Positions 6,704 through 16,499 are shown, counted from the first letter of the stretch. The stretch: 64,000 bases of DNA from Eubacteriaceae bacterium (GCA_910574895.1 CAJTDQ010000002.1:248001-312000); one strand, 5' to 3'. The notes: a model not told the origin generated them from the letters alone. Translations and numbers: made by a program.

Positions 6704-9700
6704 CTATTTCGTGTAAACTTCCATTTCCCATAAGGAATATCCATATGGAAGTGCTCTCTTCACACCCTGCATTTTTACGTATCTGGCACTTACTGCATCA
6801 AATGTTACAGTGTCAATACCACCATTCTGACCTGTAAGACTCTTAACTGTTTTCCATGTCTTACCATCTGTTGATGTCTGAATCTTATAACTTTCGCCAT
6901 AAGCACCTTCCCAGTTGAGAACTACTTTATTAATTGTATATGCCTTTCCAAGGTCAACACTTATCCATGCATCATCTGAGAAGTTTGATGACCAGCGGGT
7001 TCCATTATTTCCATCAAAGGCATATCTTGCAGATGTTCCATCTGCCTCAGAACCGGAAGCATCTGCTGTTCCACCTTTTGCCACATTTACTCCGCTTACA
7101 TCCGGCTCTTCATTTCCTCCTGTAGAACCTTTTCCGTATACTTCCATCTCCCAGATTGAATATCCATATGGAAGTGCTCTTGTTACACCCTGCATTTTTA
7201 CGTATCTTGCATCTGTTGCTGTAAATGTGATTGTCTCTACACCGCCTTTTCCATCTGTTACATTCTTCACTGTTGTCCAGTTATTTCCATCTACAGATGT
7301 CTGTATCTTATAAGCTTTTCCGTAAGCTCCTTCCCAGTTTAATACAACCTTGCTTACTGTATAAGTTTTACCTAAATCTATTGCCATCCATGCATCATCT
7401 GCAAAATCTGATGACCAGCGGGTACCTGTATTTCCGTCTGTTGCATTATCAGCAGACATTGCTGTGCCCTCCGAACCGGACTGTGTTGTCTTTTTGCCTT
7501 TTGCAAGATTTGTTCCTGATGGTTCTTCCGGCTCTTCATTACCACCTGTAGAACCTGCCCCATATACTTCCATCTCCCATAAGGAATATCCATATGGTAA
7601 TGCTCTTGTCACTCCCTGCATTCTCACATATTTTGCATCTGTTTCTGCAAATGTGATAGTGTCAATTCCACCATTTCCATCTGTTACATTCTTCACTGTT
7701 GTCCAGTTATTTCCATCTACAGATGTCTGTATCTTATAAGCTTTTCCGTAAGCTCCTTCCCAATTAAGAACGACTTTGCCTATTTTGTATGTCTTACCAA
7801 GGTTTACACAAATCCATGCATCATCCGAATAATCTGAAGACCAGCGGGTTCCATTGTTACCATCAACTGCATTGGATGCTTTCATTGCATCATTTTCTTC
7901 TCCTGATGCTGTAACATTCTTATTCTTTGCAAGATTTTCTCCTGTAACAACATCTCCCGGTTCCTCTGTACTTCCACCATTAATCTTATATTCAGCAGTT
8001 GACACACCAGATGTTATCATTCCCTTTCTGTATGCGATAGCTTTCATTGTTGTATCTTTGCTAATCTTTACCGTTGGAACATAAAGTTTTGAATTTTCAT
8101 TTGGTGTGGAACCATCTGTTGTATATCTGATTTCTACACCCTTTGTCGGGCTGGTAATTGTCAGATTCTGTGTTCCATTATACGTACCTGATGCCAGACT
8201 AAACTGTGGGTTCTGTACAGTAGCTGCCTCATATACTCCCATTTCCCATAAAGAGTATCCATAAGCTAATGCTCTCTTTACACCCTGCATTCTCACATAT
8301 CTACATGTTGTTGCATCAAATATAATTTCTTCTTCTCCACCCTTGCAGTTTGAAGTTTCATATACTGTATTCCAGTTATTTCCATCCACTGATGTCTGTA
8401 ACTTATATGCTTTTGCATAAGATGCTTCCCAGTTAAATGTTACTTTATTAATTGTATAATTTCTTCCTAAGTCTATTGTACAATGTTCATTATCATTAAA
8501 CTCTGATGACCATCTTGTACTTGTATCATTATCTACAATCTTATCTCCACCAACTGATGGATTTTCTGCTGAAGATACTGTTACTTCTTTGCCTAGAGCA
8601 ATATTTGTATCAAGAGATACCGGTGTACCATTTACTGTAATTGTGCTGGTTGCCATTGCTGATGTAATACATTCATCTTTTACTGCAATTGCTTTTACTG
8701 TAGCAGTGCTTGATACTGCAAATGTGCCATCATATATCGGTGATGATTTTGTAGGCATTGCTCCATCTACTGTATAGTGAATTGTTGCACCTTCCGTTTT
8801 GGTTTTAATTGTTACATACTGTGTATCATCATATTCACCAGATGGTACGGAAATTTCAGGTGTTTCTGCCTGTACAATATTAAAGTTTCTGTCTTTATAT
8901 ACCTCAAAACTTACTAAGGCTTTAGCACCAATGGTTGCTGTACCAATTCTTCCTGACTTATTGTTAAATGTTACTACTTTTGTTTCGTTTGTTGGATTCC
9001 AAACAGTTGCTGTATATTTATCTGTAGACTTATTATAATAAACTGCTGCTGAACAATCTCCTGTAGCAATAATGTCTGTAGTCTTAACTCCTAATTCTTT
9101 CATTGCATGAATGAACCAATAAGTATTTGCTGTATCTGTTCTCTGTACCTTTGTATCATTCTCTAAGAATTTGTTTAAAGCAAGGTCCGGATTTGTCTGT
9201 GAAAGGAATGGCCATGTAATATGCTGCCAGCCTGTATCCGGATGTGGATACTCTCTCAGCATCTTATCAATTTCTTCCTGACTCTTTCCTTCTTTATTTG
9301 CAACTTTCACTGCCTTATCCATCGCAACATCTGTATCTGTTACAAGACTCTGATAAATTTCAGCACATCTTTCCTGATTCATACCATAGTATGTTAAATA
9401 TTCTGAAATCGGTAACCACTGGATTCCATATACGTATAATGGCTGTCCTCCGAAGAATGTTCCGTAGAAGTTAATGCCGCCATATACCTGACCAACTACG
9501 TCATATGGCCATTCTTCAACCCAGTTATCTTTATCATAATCGAACCAGTACTGTTCTACTGCTTCCATTTCATTTGTAAAACCAAACACACCTGCATCTC
9601 TATATGTGTCATTGTTTGTAAGCACACCCCAGAGATACATGCTTACCCAGCTGAATAAAGACTCACTGGCTGATTCCTGATTGTTACCTGAATCATTATC

Positions 9701-12253
9701 TGCATATCCTCCTGCCCATGAATGTCCTTCATATAAATCATACGCTCTGAATCTGCAATATTCACTATCATTGTCTGATGGGTTCGCATAATCACGAATC
9801 ATCATCTCAATCATACCTTTATAATCGTTGTAAAATTCTTCATCATATGTCGCAAGTACTGTCGCTGCAAACATGAAATATCCATATGTAAAGTGATGGT
9901 CACAGATTGCTGCGTTTGCTCCAAACTCACTCTGTTCATAATACAATGTTCCCCAGTTCTGGTTATAGATAAAGTAACTAATATCATCCTTTCCATCGTA
10001 TGTAAACCAGTTTACTAATATCTTCTTCATTCGCTTTAAGAAAGTATCTCTTAATTCTGTCTCTCCAATCTGATCTGCCATGAGAACTCCCATTCCAAGT
10101 GGATGTAAGTTCTTTCCTTCCCAATAAGCATCTCCTGCAGGGTTCAAATTCTTTGTAGCATCTTCTAATTGATTCAAATATCCTAAAAGTGCTTCTCCAT
10201 CAAAGTCTGAACCTGTTGGAAGTGCAAAAGTAGGTAGAAGTCCTGCAAATTCTGAAACAGTCTTGAAAGAGTTTCCTTCGATTGCTTTCATATCTCCTCT
10301 GACAGATGTATAAGTTGCAAATGAAGCATTATCATCTGTAGAATTCTTCCACTGGTGTGGTAACATGCACTGGAAGGTCTGATTTGAGAACCCAGCTCTT
10401 TTTACTGTTGTTGTTACACTGTAGTTTGATGTAATCTTTGCATTACTGTCGTTATAATCGTAAGTTACACTTGTATCTGTTACAAATGCATATCCATGAC
10501 GATAGAATGTCTCTATCTGTGACTTATTTAGCATTGTACCGATTGACATATATCCATTCTTACCTGGGAATGTTACTCTAATATAACTTCCGATTTTCTT
10601 GAATGTTGTATTTTCCGGTACAGACAAAGCATAGTAACTCTTTGAAGTTTTTGTCTTTGCCTTATTATCACTATCTGTTATCTCTAGACCAATATGGTCC
10701 GTCTTTAATGTAGCAAGATTGTTTGTTAACATTTCATTTCCGTTTCCGTCAAAAATAGATGTAATATTTGAAGATGAAATATAGATTGTCTCTGTATCTC
10801 CATATTCTGTAAAGATATATGGTGATCCTTTTACAAAAGTACTCTTCATTGCCAGATGACTGTCATCATATAACCCTGCTGTTACAGAATAATCACTGTA
10901 ATCCATTACTTTATCGCATGCACTTGCATTATCTAAATTCTCCGGCAGAATATAGAAATCTGTTTCTGTTTCTGTATTTACAGACACATTTACATCTGTC
11001 TCTCCCATATCCGGAAGCCAGCCTTCTGTTGCTGTTAATATTCCAAGTCCTTTTGTTGAATATTTTGTCTTAAAAGGCATTGTACATAATGTATTGCCAA
11101 ACTTGTTAATTAAAATAGACTGCCACCAGTCATTACTATCTATCGGGCTATTTATAGAATCATCTTTATATACTGGAAGTTTTGTTTTTTCATTATACAT
11201 GGAATTTGCAAGGTATGTTCCTTTTCCATTTGATGCCACATATGATTCCGGAAGATTCGGTATATTGTATGTTGGTTTTGCATCTCCTGTTTTGTACTCA
11301 TATACCTTAAATTCTTTTATACTAAATCCGCTTCCACTTTCAACTCTTGTATATCCATTCATTCTGACATATCTTGCCGTAGCAAACATTGGTACATCAG
11401 CTACTTCATATCCGTATCCTTTTAACTGTCTGTAAACTGTTGTCCAATCATTTCCGTTAGTTGATACCTGAATGTCATACATTTTTCCTGCATCGGAATT
11501 CCAGTCAATTACCACACGTCCGATGTCATAATTTCTTCCCAAATCCACCATAAACCACTGTTTATCGCTTTCACCGGAGCACCAATATGTATTTTCATTC
11601 CCATCTACTGCATTCTTTGCAAGAACAGATGACTGATCAATAACACCATTATCATCATACATCCACCACACATCTCGTAAAGATGATGCCTGAACATTTT
11701 TATTTTCTGCAATATTTGTACCATAATCTACAGGTCTCTTTGTCACTCCGTCTGTTCCGTACACTTCAAATTCGTAAAGTGAATATCCATAGGCTGTTAG
11801 TGCTTTCTTTGTCATATATATTCTGACATATCTTGCACTTCCCTGTATATCAAGTTGTTCGTTTCCTCCGTTACAATTATTGTTTGTATAAACTGTATTC
11901 CAATTTTCTTCATCGTTAGAAGTCTGAATCTTATATTCTTTTGCATAAGCGCCTTCCCAATAAAGTTTAACGCTTGTGAAATTAGTTACTTTCCCCAAAT
12001 CCACATAAATCCATTCGTCATTATTTTCCCAGGCACTTTCCCATCTAGTAGACTTTGATCCGTCAATTGCATATGCCGGATCGCTGTTTCCTACTGATGA
12101 ACTTGCATAAACCATTCTTCCCTGTGAAATTACATAAGGCGAATCATCTGCTGCCTTTACATTCTGCATTGGTGTTGCACTGAGCACCATCGCTGTCGCG
12201 AGCATTACTGCTGTCGCTTTTTTTACCTTGGTAAATAGATTACCTTTTCTCAT
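6704..12253 (-). CDS. Secreted GH81 endo-beta-1,3-glucanase with six discoidin modules
   Basis: The 1849-residue protein has a signal peptide (1-34, ending VKAA). Two F5/8 type C (CBM32-like) domains follow (about 38-170 and 178-330). The GH81 catalytic region (about 335-1070) contains FGANAAICDHHFTYGYF near 775-790 and NNQESASESLFSW near 855-868, the Asp and Glu motifs of that family. Then come a CHB_HEX_C-like domain (about 1129-1205), an F5/8 domain (1213-1340), a second CHB_HEX_C-like domain (1346-1425) and three more F5/8 domains (about 1436-1570, 1580-1710, 1721-1849). GH81 enzymes cut beta-1,3-glucans such as curdlan, callose or yeast wall glucan; the discoidin modules probably bind sugars. 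No sortase or S-layer motif is seen at the C-terminus. The ATG follows AGGAGG. Confidence 0.92.
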   Translation of the reverse strand: MRKGNLFTKVKKATAVMLATAMVLSATPMQNVKAADDSPYVISQGRMVYASSSVGNSDPAYAIDGSKSTRWESAWENNDEWIYVDLGKVTNFTSVKLYWEGAYAKEYKIQTSNDEENWNTVYTNNNCNGGNEQLDIQGSARYVRIYMTKKALTAYGYSLYEFEVYGTDGVTKRPVDYGTNIAENKNVQASSLRDVWWMYDDNGVIDQSSVLAKNAVDGNENTYWCSGESDKQWFMVDLGRNYDIGRVVIDWNSDAGKMYDIQVSTNGNDWTTVYRQLKGYGYEVADVPMFATARYVRMNGYTRVESGSGFSIKEFKVYEYKTGDAKPTYNIPNLPESYVASNGKGTYLANSMYNEKTKLPVYKDDSINSPIDSNDWWQSILINKFGNTLCTMPFKTKYSTKGLGILTATEGWLPDMGETDVNVSVNTETETDFYILPENLDNASACDKVMDYSDYSVTAGLYDDSHLAMKSTFVKGSPYIFTEYGDTETIYISSSNITSIFDGNGNEMLTNNLATLKTDHIGLEITDSDNKAKTKTSKSYYALSVPENTTFKKIGSYIRVTFPGKNGYMSIGTMLNKSQIETFYRHGYAFVTDTSVTYDYNDSNAKITSNYSVTTTVKRAGFSNQTFQCMLPHQWKNSTDDNASFATYTSVRGDMKAIEGNSFKTVSEFAGLLPTFALPTGSDFDGEALLGYLNQLEDATKNLNPAGDAYWEGKNLHPLGMGVLMADQIGETELRDTFLKRMKKILVNWFTYDGKDDISYFIYNQNWGTLYYEQSEFGANAAICDHHFTYGYFMFAATVLATYDEEFYNDYKGMIEMMIRDYANPSDNDSEYCRFRAYDLYEGHSWAGGYADNDSGNNQESASESLFSWVSMYLWGVLTNNDTYRDAGVFGFTNEMEAVEQYWFDYDKDNWVEEWPYDVVGQVYGGINFYGTFFGGQPLYVYGIQWLPISEYLTYYGMNQERCAEIYQSLVTDTDVAMDKAVKVANKEGKSQEEIDKMLREYPHPDTGWQHITWPFLSQTNPDLALNKFLENDTKVQRTDTANTYWFIHAMKELGVKTTDIIATGDCSAAVYYNKSTDKYTATVWNPTNETKVVTFNNKSGRIGTATIGAKALVSFEVYKDRNFNIVQAETPEISVPSGEYDDTQYVTIKTKTEGATIHYTVDGAMPTKSSPIYDGTFAVSSTATVKAIAVKDECITSAMATSTITVNGTPVSLDTNIALGKEVTVSSAENPSVGGDKIVDNDTSTRWSSEFNDNEHCTIDLGRNYTINKVTFNWEASYAKAYKLQTSVDGNNWNTVYETSNCKGGEEEIIFDATTCRYVRMQGVKRALAYGYSLWEMGVYEAATVQNPQFSLASGTYNGTQNLTITSPTKGVEIRYTTDGSTPNENSKLYVPTVKISKDTTMKAIAYRKGMITSGVSTAEYKINGGSTEEPGDVVTGENLAKNKNVTASGEENDAMKASNAVDGNNGTRWSSDYSDDAWICVNLGKTYKIGKVVLNWEGAYGKAYKIQTSVDGNNWTTVKNVTDGNGGIDTITFAETDAKYVRMQGVTRALPYGYSLWEMEVYGAGSTGGNEEPEEPSGTNLAKGKKTTQSGSEGTAMSADNATDGNTGTRWSSDFADDAWMAIDLGKTYTVSKVVLNWEGAYGKAYKIQTSVDGNNWTTVKNVTDGKGGVETITFTATDARYVKMQGVTRALPYGYSIWEMEVYGKGSTGGNEEPDVSGVNVAKGGTADASGSEADGTSARYAFDGNNGTRWSSNFSDDAWISVDLGKAYTINKVVLNWEGAYGESYKIQTSTDGKTWKTVKSLTGQNGGIDTVTFDAVSARYVKMQGVKRALPYGYSLWEMEVYTK
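7249..7762 (-). repeat. Near-identical discoidin repeats inside the glucanase gene
   Basis: The last three F5/8 modules are tandem copies with a period of about 426-430 bases. An 88-base block at 7249-7336 recurs without visible change at 7675-7762, and a related, more diverged copy lies near 6830-6915. Such identity at synonymous sites points to recent duplication or gene conversion, and to possible copy-number variation between strains. Confidence 0.8.
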
Positions 12254-12450
12254 TTTTTTGCCTCCTACTGCTTCGTGTATTGGTTCCGGAGCCTCTACAC
12301 ATTTTTAGCTGTTTCTTTATAGCGCTATTTCCGTTCTTTGCCGGCTAAAACTCTCTCCCAGCATAAAAAACATATTCTAAGGATATTTGATAAAAATGTT
12401 TTTCGCAACATTCTTACAAAATTGAAATTGTTTTATTGTCAATTTTGTAC

Positions 12451-12497
12451 ATTATACACAAAACAGGCTTTTCTCACAAAACTTGTAAGCGCTTTCT
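12451..12497 (-). promoter_or_regulatory. Glucanase promoter with a cre-like operator
   Basis: On the minus strand TTGTGA (12479-12474) and TATAAT (12456-12451) are 17 bases apart. Just upstream, at 12483-12497, lies AGAAAGCGCTTACAA, which resembles a catabolite-responsive element or LacI-family operator. A 10-bp perfect inverted repeat (TACAAAATTG and complement, 12415-12449) lies at the expected start of the mRNA and could form a 5' stabilising hairpin. The untranslated leader is about 190 bases. The rest of 12254-12450 shows no riboswitch I recognise. Confidence 0.65.
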
Positions 12498-12590
12498 TTC
12501 ATCAATGTGTTTGTCCAGTGTCCTTATTTTGATAGAAATTTGAAATTTTGAATCTGTTTTTATATAAAAACATTTTTATTCGACATCTAA

Positions 12591-12721
12591 TAAGCAATGC
12601 ATAATAATAGAAAACCAGCCCCAGAATTAGTTTACTAAATTCTGGGGCTGGCTTTCTATTATTATATAGTGCGTTTAGCACGACAGAGATGTCTCGAAGT
12701 GATATCTCTGTGCATTGCTTA
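12591..12721. repeat. Cloverleaf-like structured repeat, copy C1
   Basis: An 11-bp perfect outer stem (TAAGCAATGCA at 12591-12601, TGCATTGCTTA at 12711-12721) encloses three hairpins. The first is a long one built on CCAGCCCCAGAATT and its complement (12602-12665). The second is GTGC-GTTTA-GCAC (12669-12681). The third is ACAGAGAT...ATATCTCTGT (12683-12711). A second full copy with different stem sequence but the same plan is at 38251-38377. The first hairpin could also serve as terminator for the leucine-rich-repeat gene upstream on the minus strand. Confidence 0.7.
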
Positions 12722-12789
12722 TTTTTTTCCTTTTATTATATTTCCGTTTAGCACGACAGAGATGTCTCGAAGTGATATCTCTGTGCATT
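12672..12789. repeat. 45-base direct repeat, 73-base period, partial third cloverleaf copy
   Basis: The block 12672-12716 (CGTTTAGCACGACAGAG...) is repeated at 12745-12789 with no visible difference. The second copy holds only the right half of the cloverleaf element: a degraded GTTTA hairpin and the intact ACAGAGAT hairpin. It suggests a local duplication or two nested insertions. Confidence 0.75.
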
Positions 12790-12800
12790 ATTTATCTTCT

Positions 12801-14738
12801 CTATATTCCTAATTTATTCGCTTTTATCCTGCACACATATTTTATCTGTATCTCACTGGTATTGTCCGGATTCCCACAATACAATCCTGCTGCGGACTCA
12901 TAAACCATATACAAATACTTGCCACTGCTAAGTACAATTCCTTCCAGCATAGACGGCATCGTCAATGTTTTCTTTGGTGTTCCCAGTCCACCGGACTTAC
13001 TGATTTTCTTTGTATATGTAATCAATGCAGAATTATTCAATCTCCCATACGACTGGGAAAATATAAACCTGCGATTTGTCTTACTTATTTTCTTCACAAC
13101 AAGCCCTTGCGTGTTCGCCGGAATATAATAACTGTATTTTCTGGTAAATACCAATTTTTTCTTTTTTACCTTTACTTTATATCCCTGCATTGTTGCATAT
13201 GATGTATTTGCACTCCGTCCTGCCCAGAAGTAAGTTCCATCAAACGCTGCAAAATCGGCACTGCCTGACACCTGAACCCTGTAAGCAGGTTTTAAAACCT
13301 TTCCATGTTTTACCTTTTTTATTTTACTATAATTATACACCGCCAAATAATCATAAACTGAAATATTATTAAGACTTACTACCAATCTTCCCTTAACATT
13401 TGTAACAGCTCCCACATGATCCCGATATGGCAATACAATGGTCTTGGCAAATTTTCCTGTACTTTTATTATACAAAACTAATACTGAACGTTTTGATAAT
13501 GACTTATGGTACATAGATACCACCAGGTATTTTCCTATTAAACAATTCCCTTGCGGAACATAGTCTGACAAATATTTCAGTTTATATTTTGTTTTATCTT
13601 TTTCTTTTATCTTCTTTATATACTCATCATAAACCACCTGATTTGCAGCTCTTCTTTTTTTCTCTGAATCCGTATAGTCCCACTTTATTTTATTGGCTCT
13701 GGCATATGCCTTTCCTTTTGAATTTGCATAAACTTTCAACACAATATTCTTATCCCCCGAAAAGGCACCCGAACCAATACTTTTAATGTTTTTATATAAT
13801 GTAATTGATTTTAAATTTGTACAATTTTTAAATACATTTTTTCCAATCGTTGTTACATTTTTTGACATTGTAAATTTCGTCATCGCTTTACAATTATAAA
13901 ATGCTGATGCATTTAATACTGTTACTGTACTTGGCAACGATACTTTTTTTAATGACATACAGTTATAAAATGCATTTTTTCCTATGCTGGTTACTTTGCT
14001 TGGAATTGTTACACTTTCCACACTCCCTGCATTTTTCAAGATATTTTCCGGAATGGTTTTTATTCCACTTCCAAAAGTCACTGTCTTAACAGTTCCACTG
14101 CTTCCAAAAACCTGATTTCCATAAGTTACAGAACCGGGAATTGTAAACTTTTCTAAAGATGTACACAATCCAAACGCTTTATATCCAATTGTTTTTATTC
14201 CCTTCGGTAAAGATACAGTTTTTAAAGCGCCGCAATCTTTGAACGCATACTTTTCTATCTTAGATAGCTTGCTTCCATCTTCGAATGTTACTTTTTTTAT
14301 GTACTGGCACTTTTCAAATACATTTGCCTTGATTGTTGTTATTTTTGCCGGAATTATAAGACTGGTAATCGTTTTGTCTTTCTTATCTCCTAAATACTCT
14401 ATCAATACATTGTTTTTTACTTTATAGACATCATCAATAATCTCATAATCCGGTGTAGTGGGCTCTTCTGTAGTTGGCGGTTCTGTTGGAGGCTCAGTAG
14501 TAGGTTCTTCCGTAGTTGATTCCTCTGTATCTCCTTCCCCTGTTGTCTCTGTTTCAGAGGTTTCTTCCTCACCAGGCACACCTTCATCAGCAATAAATTC
14601 TACTCCTGCCGTCTGCTCCTCCACACCTTTATCTCCTGCTTTTACAGTTATAGAAAATAGTTTTAATCCCATTGCTGACTGTATAATCAGAGTGATTGCC
14701 AATACTGTTGATATTTTTCTAATCCATGTGTTTTTCAT
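12801..14738 (-). CDS. BspA-like leucine-rich-repeat surface protein
   Basis: The 645-residue protein has a signal peptide (about 1-33). A Thr/Glu/Pro-rich linker (about 50-95, runs of TTEEPTTE) follows. An LRR_5 domain of BspA/TpLRR type spans about 110-340, with repeats of the form 'SIGKNAFYNCxSLKKVSLPS'. The C-terminal region (about 380-645) is beta-rich with GTYFWAGRS and GKYLYMVYES motifs, suggestive of a propeller-like fold. Such proteins are exported and often bind host or bacterial surfaces. No LPXTG or choline-binding motif is visible, so retention on the wall is uncertain. It is transcribed from upstream of 14738 with a GGAGATG site, and is followed by the structured repeat C1. Family call is firm; the function is not. 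Confidence 0.85.
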   Translation of the reverse strand: MKNTWIRKISTVLAITLIIQSAMGLKLFSITVKAGDKGVEEQTAGVEFIADEGVPGEEETSETETTGEGDTEESTTEEPTTEPPTEPPTTEEPTTPDYEIIDDVYKVKNNVLIEYLGDKKDKTITSLIIPAKITTIKANVFEKCQYIKKVTFEDGSKLSKIEKYAFKDCGALKTVSLPKGIKTIGYKAFGLCTSLEKFTIPGSVTYGNQVFGSSGTVKTVTFGSGIKTIPENILKNAGSVESVTIPSKVTSIGKNAFYNCMSLKKVSLPSTVTVLNASAFYNCKAMTKFTMSKNVTTIGKNVFKNCTNLKSITLYKNIKSIGSGAFSGDKNIVLKVYANSKGKAYARANKIKWDYTDSEKKRRAANQVVYDEYIKKIKEKDKTKYKLKYLSDYVPQGNCLIGKYLVVSMYHKSLSKRSVLVLYNKSTGKFAKTIVLPYRDHVGAVTNVKGRLVVSLNNISVYDYLAVYNYSKIKKVKHGKVLKPAYRVQVSGSADFAAFDGTYFWAGRSANTSYATMQGYKVKVKKKKLVFTRKYSYYIPANTQGLVVKKISKTNRRFIFSQSYGRLNNSALITYTKKISKSGGLGTPKKTLTMPSMLEGIVLSSGKYLYMVYESAAGLYCGNPDNTSEIQIKYVCRIKANKLGI

Positions 14739-14759
14739 TCTTCATCTCCTGTTTCAGTT

Positions 14760-14793
14760 AAAAATATAAGGTTGAAAGAAACTTCCAACCTTT
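14760..14793 (-). terminator. Intrinsic terminator after the PurF-like gene
   Basis: On the minus strand AAGGTTG-(loop)-CAACCTT is followed by ATATTTTT. It lies between the PurF-like stop codon and the start of the leucine-rich-repeat gene, so it separates the two transcripts. Confidence 0.7.
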
Positions 14794-14836
14794 CATATTT
14801 TTGTATTATATTGTAGAAAATTGATATAAATATATC

Positions 14837-16243
14837 TTATTCTTTTCCATCCCAGCAGTATGTGCAAAGTTTACACTTATCAATGCCTACTGCATCTAAC
14901 ATATCATCTAGTCTGTTAAATCTAAGAGATGTAAAGTTTAATTCTTTTCGAATCTCTTCAACCATTTTCTCATACTTCTCTGATTCCGGATCCACATATT
15001 CCTGCAATACTTCGTCTGTTACATTACCATTTTCCAATCTAGCGATTACACGTCGGGTAATTAAATCCATCTCTGAAGTGGAACGAGAGAAGTTTAAATA
15101 TTTACATCCGTATAACAATGGCGGACATGCCGGTCTGATATGAACCTCTTTTGCACCACTCTTATATAAAAACTCTGTTGTTTCTCTTAACTGTGTTCCA
15201 CGTACGATAGAATCGTCAATTAATAACAGACTTTTATCTCTGATTAACTCTTCGACTGCCAGCAGTTTCATCTTTGCAATCAAATCTCTCTTACTCTGTA
15301 CAGTAGGCATAAATGAACGAGGCCATGTCGGAGTATATTTGATGAATGGTCTGGAGAATGGTATTCCTGACTCATTTGCATAACCCACTGCATGTGCGAT
15401 TCCCGAATCCGGAACGCCCGCAACGATATCTGGCTGAACGTTGTCACGCTGTGCCATTTTGGCTCCACAGTTATATCTCATCTGCTCAACGTTTATACCC
15501 TCATAAGAGCTGGCTGTATATCCATAATAAACCCAAAGGAATGTACAAATTTTCATATCACTGTTAGGATCAGACAATGTAATACAATTCTTTGGTGTCA
15601 TTACGACAATCTCCCCCGGTCCTAACTCTTTGTAATCTGTATATCCCAGATTTTTATAGGCAAAATTCTCAAAACTTGCACAGAATGAACCCTCTTTTCT
15701 TCCTATTGTAATTGGTGTTCTTCCCTGCTTATCACGTGCTGCATAAATTCCATTTTCATTCATAAGCAATAAGGATAGTGAACCGTCAACTTTGTCCAAT
15801 GCATAATTGATACCATCTATCAGATTATCCTTCTGATCAATTAAGGTGGCAACTAATTCGGTAGCATTAATATCTCCACCACTCATTTCCTGGAAATGAG
15901 TATGTCCATGCTTATATAAGTCTTGTGTCAGCTCGTCCATGTTATTAATCTTACTAACTGTTGTAATGGCGTATGTACCATGAATTGAACGAATAATCAA
16001 TGGCTGGGATTCATAATCAGAAATGCATCCGATTCCCAGATTTCCTTCCATCTCCTGAAAGTCTTTATCAAACTTTGTTCGAAATGGAGAATTTTCTATA
16101 TTATGAATTGCTCTGTCAAATCCCTTTTCTCCTAAAACTGCCATTCCACCACGTCTTGTTCCCAAGTGTGAATGATAATCTATTCCAAAAAACAAATCAA
16201 ATACACAGTCTTCTTTTGATGCTACGCCAAAAAATCCACCCAT
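14837..16243 (-). CDS. PurF-like amidophosphoribosyltransferase lacking the N-terminal cysteine
   Basis: The 468-residue protein has an N-terminal Ntn-type glutaminase domain (about 1-235) and a phosphoribosyltransferase domain with the PRPP motif LLLIDDSIVRGTQ (about 345-357). Its C-terminus is CKLCTYCWDGKE. PurF makes phosphoribosylamine from PRPP and glutamine in purine synthesis, using Cys1 after removal of Met. Here the N-terminus is MGGFFGVASKEDC, so the nucleophile position holds Gly or Phe and the nearest Cys is residue 13. The start is well fixed by an AGGAGG site seven bases upstream. It may be an ammonia-dependent or paralogous enzyme. It is a single-gene unit with a good promoter at 16317-16345. 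Confidence 0.8.
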   Translation of the reverse strand: MGGFFGVASKEDCVFDLFFGIDYHSHLGTRRGGMAVLGEKGFDRAIHNIENSPFRTKFDKDFQEMEGNLGIGCISDYESQPLIIRSIHGTYAITTVSKINNMDELTQDLYKHGHTHFQEMSGGDINATELVATLIDQKDNLIDGINYALDKVDGSLSLLLMNENGIYAARDKQGRTPITIGRKEGSFCASFENFAYKNLGYTDYKELGPGEIVVMTPKNCITLSDPNSDMKICTFLWVYYGYTASSYEGINVEQMRYNCGAKMAQRDNVQPDIVAGVPDSGIAHAVGYANESGIPFSRPFIKYTPTWPRSFMPTVQSKRDLIAKMKLLAVEELIRDKSLLLIDDSIVRGTQLRETTEFLYKSGAKEVHIRPACPPLLYGCKYLNFSRSTSEMDLITRRVIARLENGNVTDEVLQEYVDPESEKYEKMVEEIRKELNFTSLRFNRLDDMLDAVGIDKCKLCTYCWDGKE

Positions 16244-16316
16244 AATTGCCTCCTATTGCTTCTGCTTGTTTCTTCTTAATTTTTTATTGTTAAATGTAAA
16301 ATATTTTCCGTTATAT

Positions 16317-16345
16317 ATATTAACGCTTTTTGGGAGGATTGACAA
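16317..16345 (-). promoter_or_regulatory. Sigma-A type promoter of the PurF-like gene
   Basis: On the minus strand TTGTCA (16345-16340), a 17-base spacer and TAATAT (16322-16317) precede a leader of about 65 bases. No purine riboswitch core was recognised in the leader. The remainder of 16346-16499 is AT-rich and shows nothing else clear. Confidence 0.65.
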
Positions 16346-16499
16346 TGGGAAATATCAACTCTTTTTTCTTATATGTTGCTACTGTACACATAATGTTTCC
16401 TGTTTGAGACATACATTACTTTTATTATATTCTTGTTTTTCTCTATAATAGTATAAATTCTATTTATTCTTTTTTGTTTTTTCTAGTATAATTTATATG

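Noticed and set aside
6915-7739. Several plus-strand ORFs of 90-130 codons with similar sequence
   Set aside because: They are antisense to the repeated discoidin modules; their similarity to each other only reflects the repeats in the glucanase gene.
12254-12450. Possible c-di-GMP or other riboswitch in the glucanase leader
   Set aside because: GC-rich blocks such as GCCGGCAAAG and GCTCCGG were suggestive, but no complete known aptamer core could be assembled.
14458-14769. Plus-strand ORF with Gly/Ser/Val repeats
   Set aside because: Antisense to the Thr/Glu/Pro linker of the leucine-rich-repeat protein; no ribosome site.
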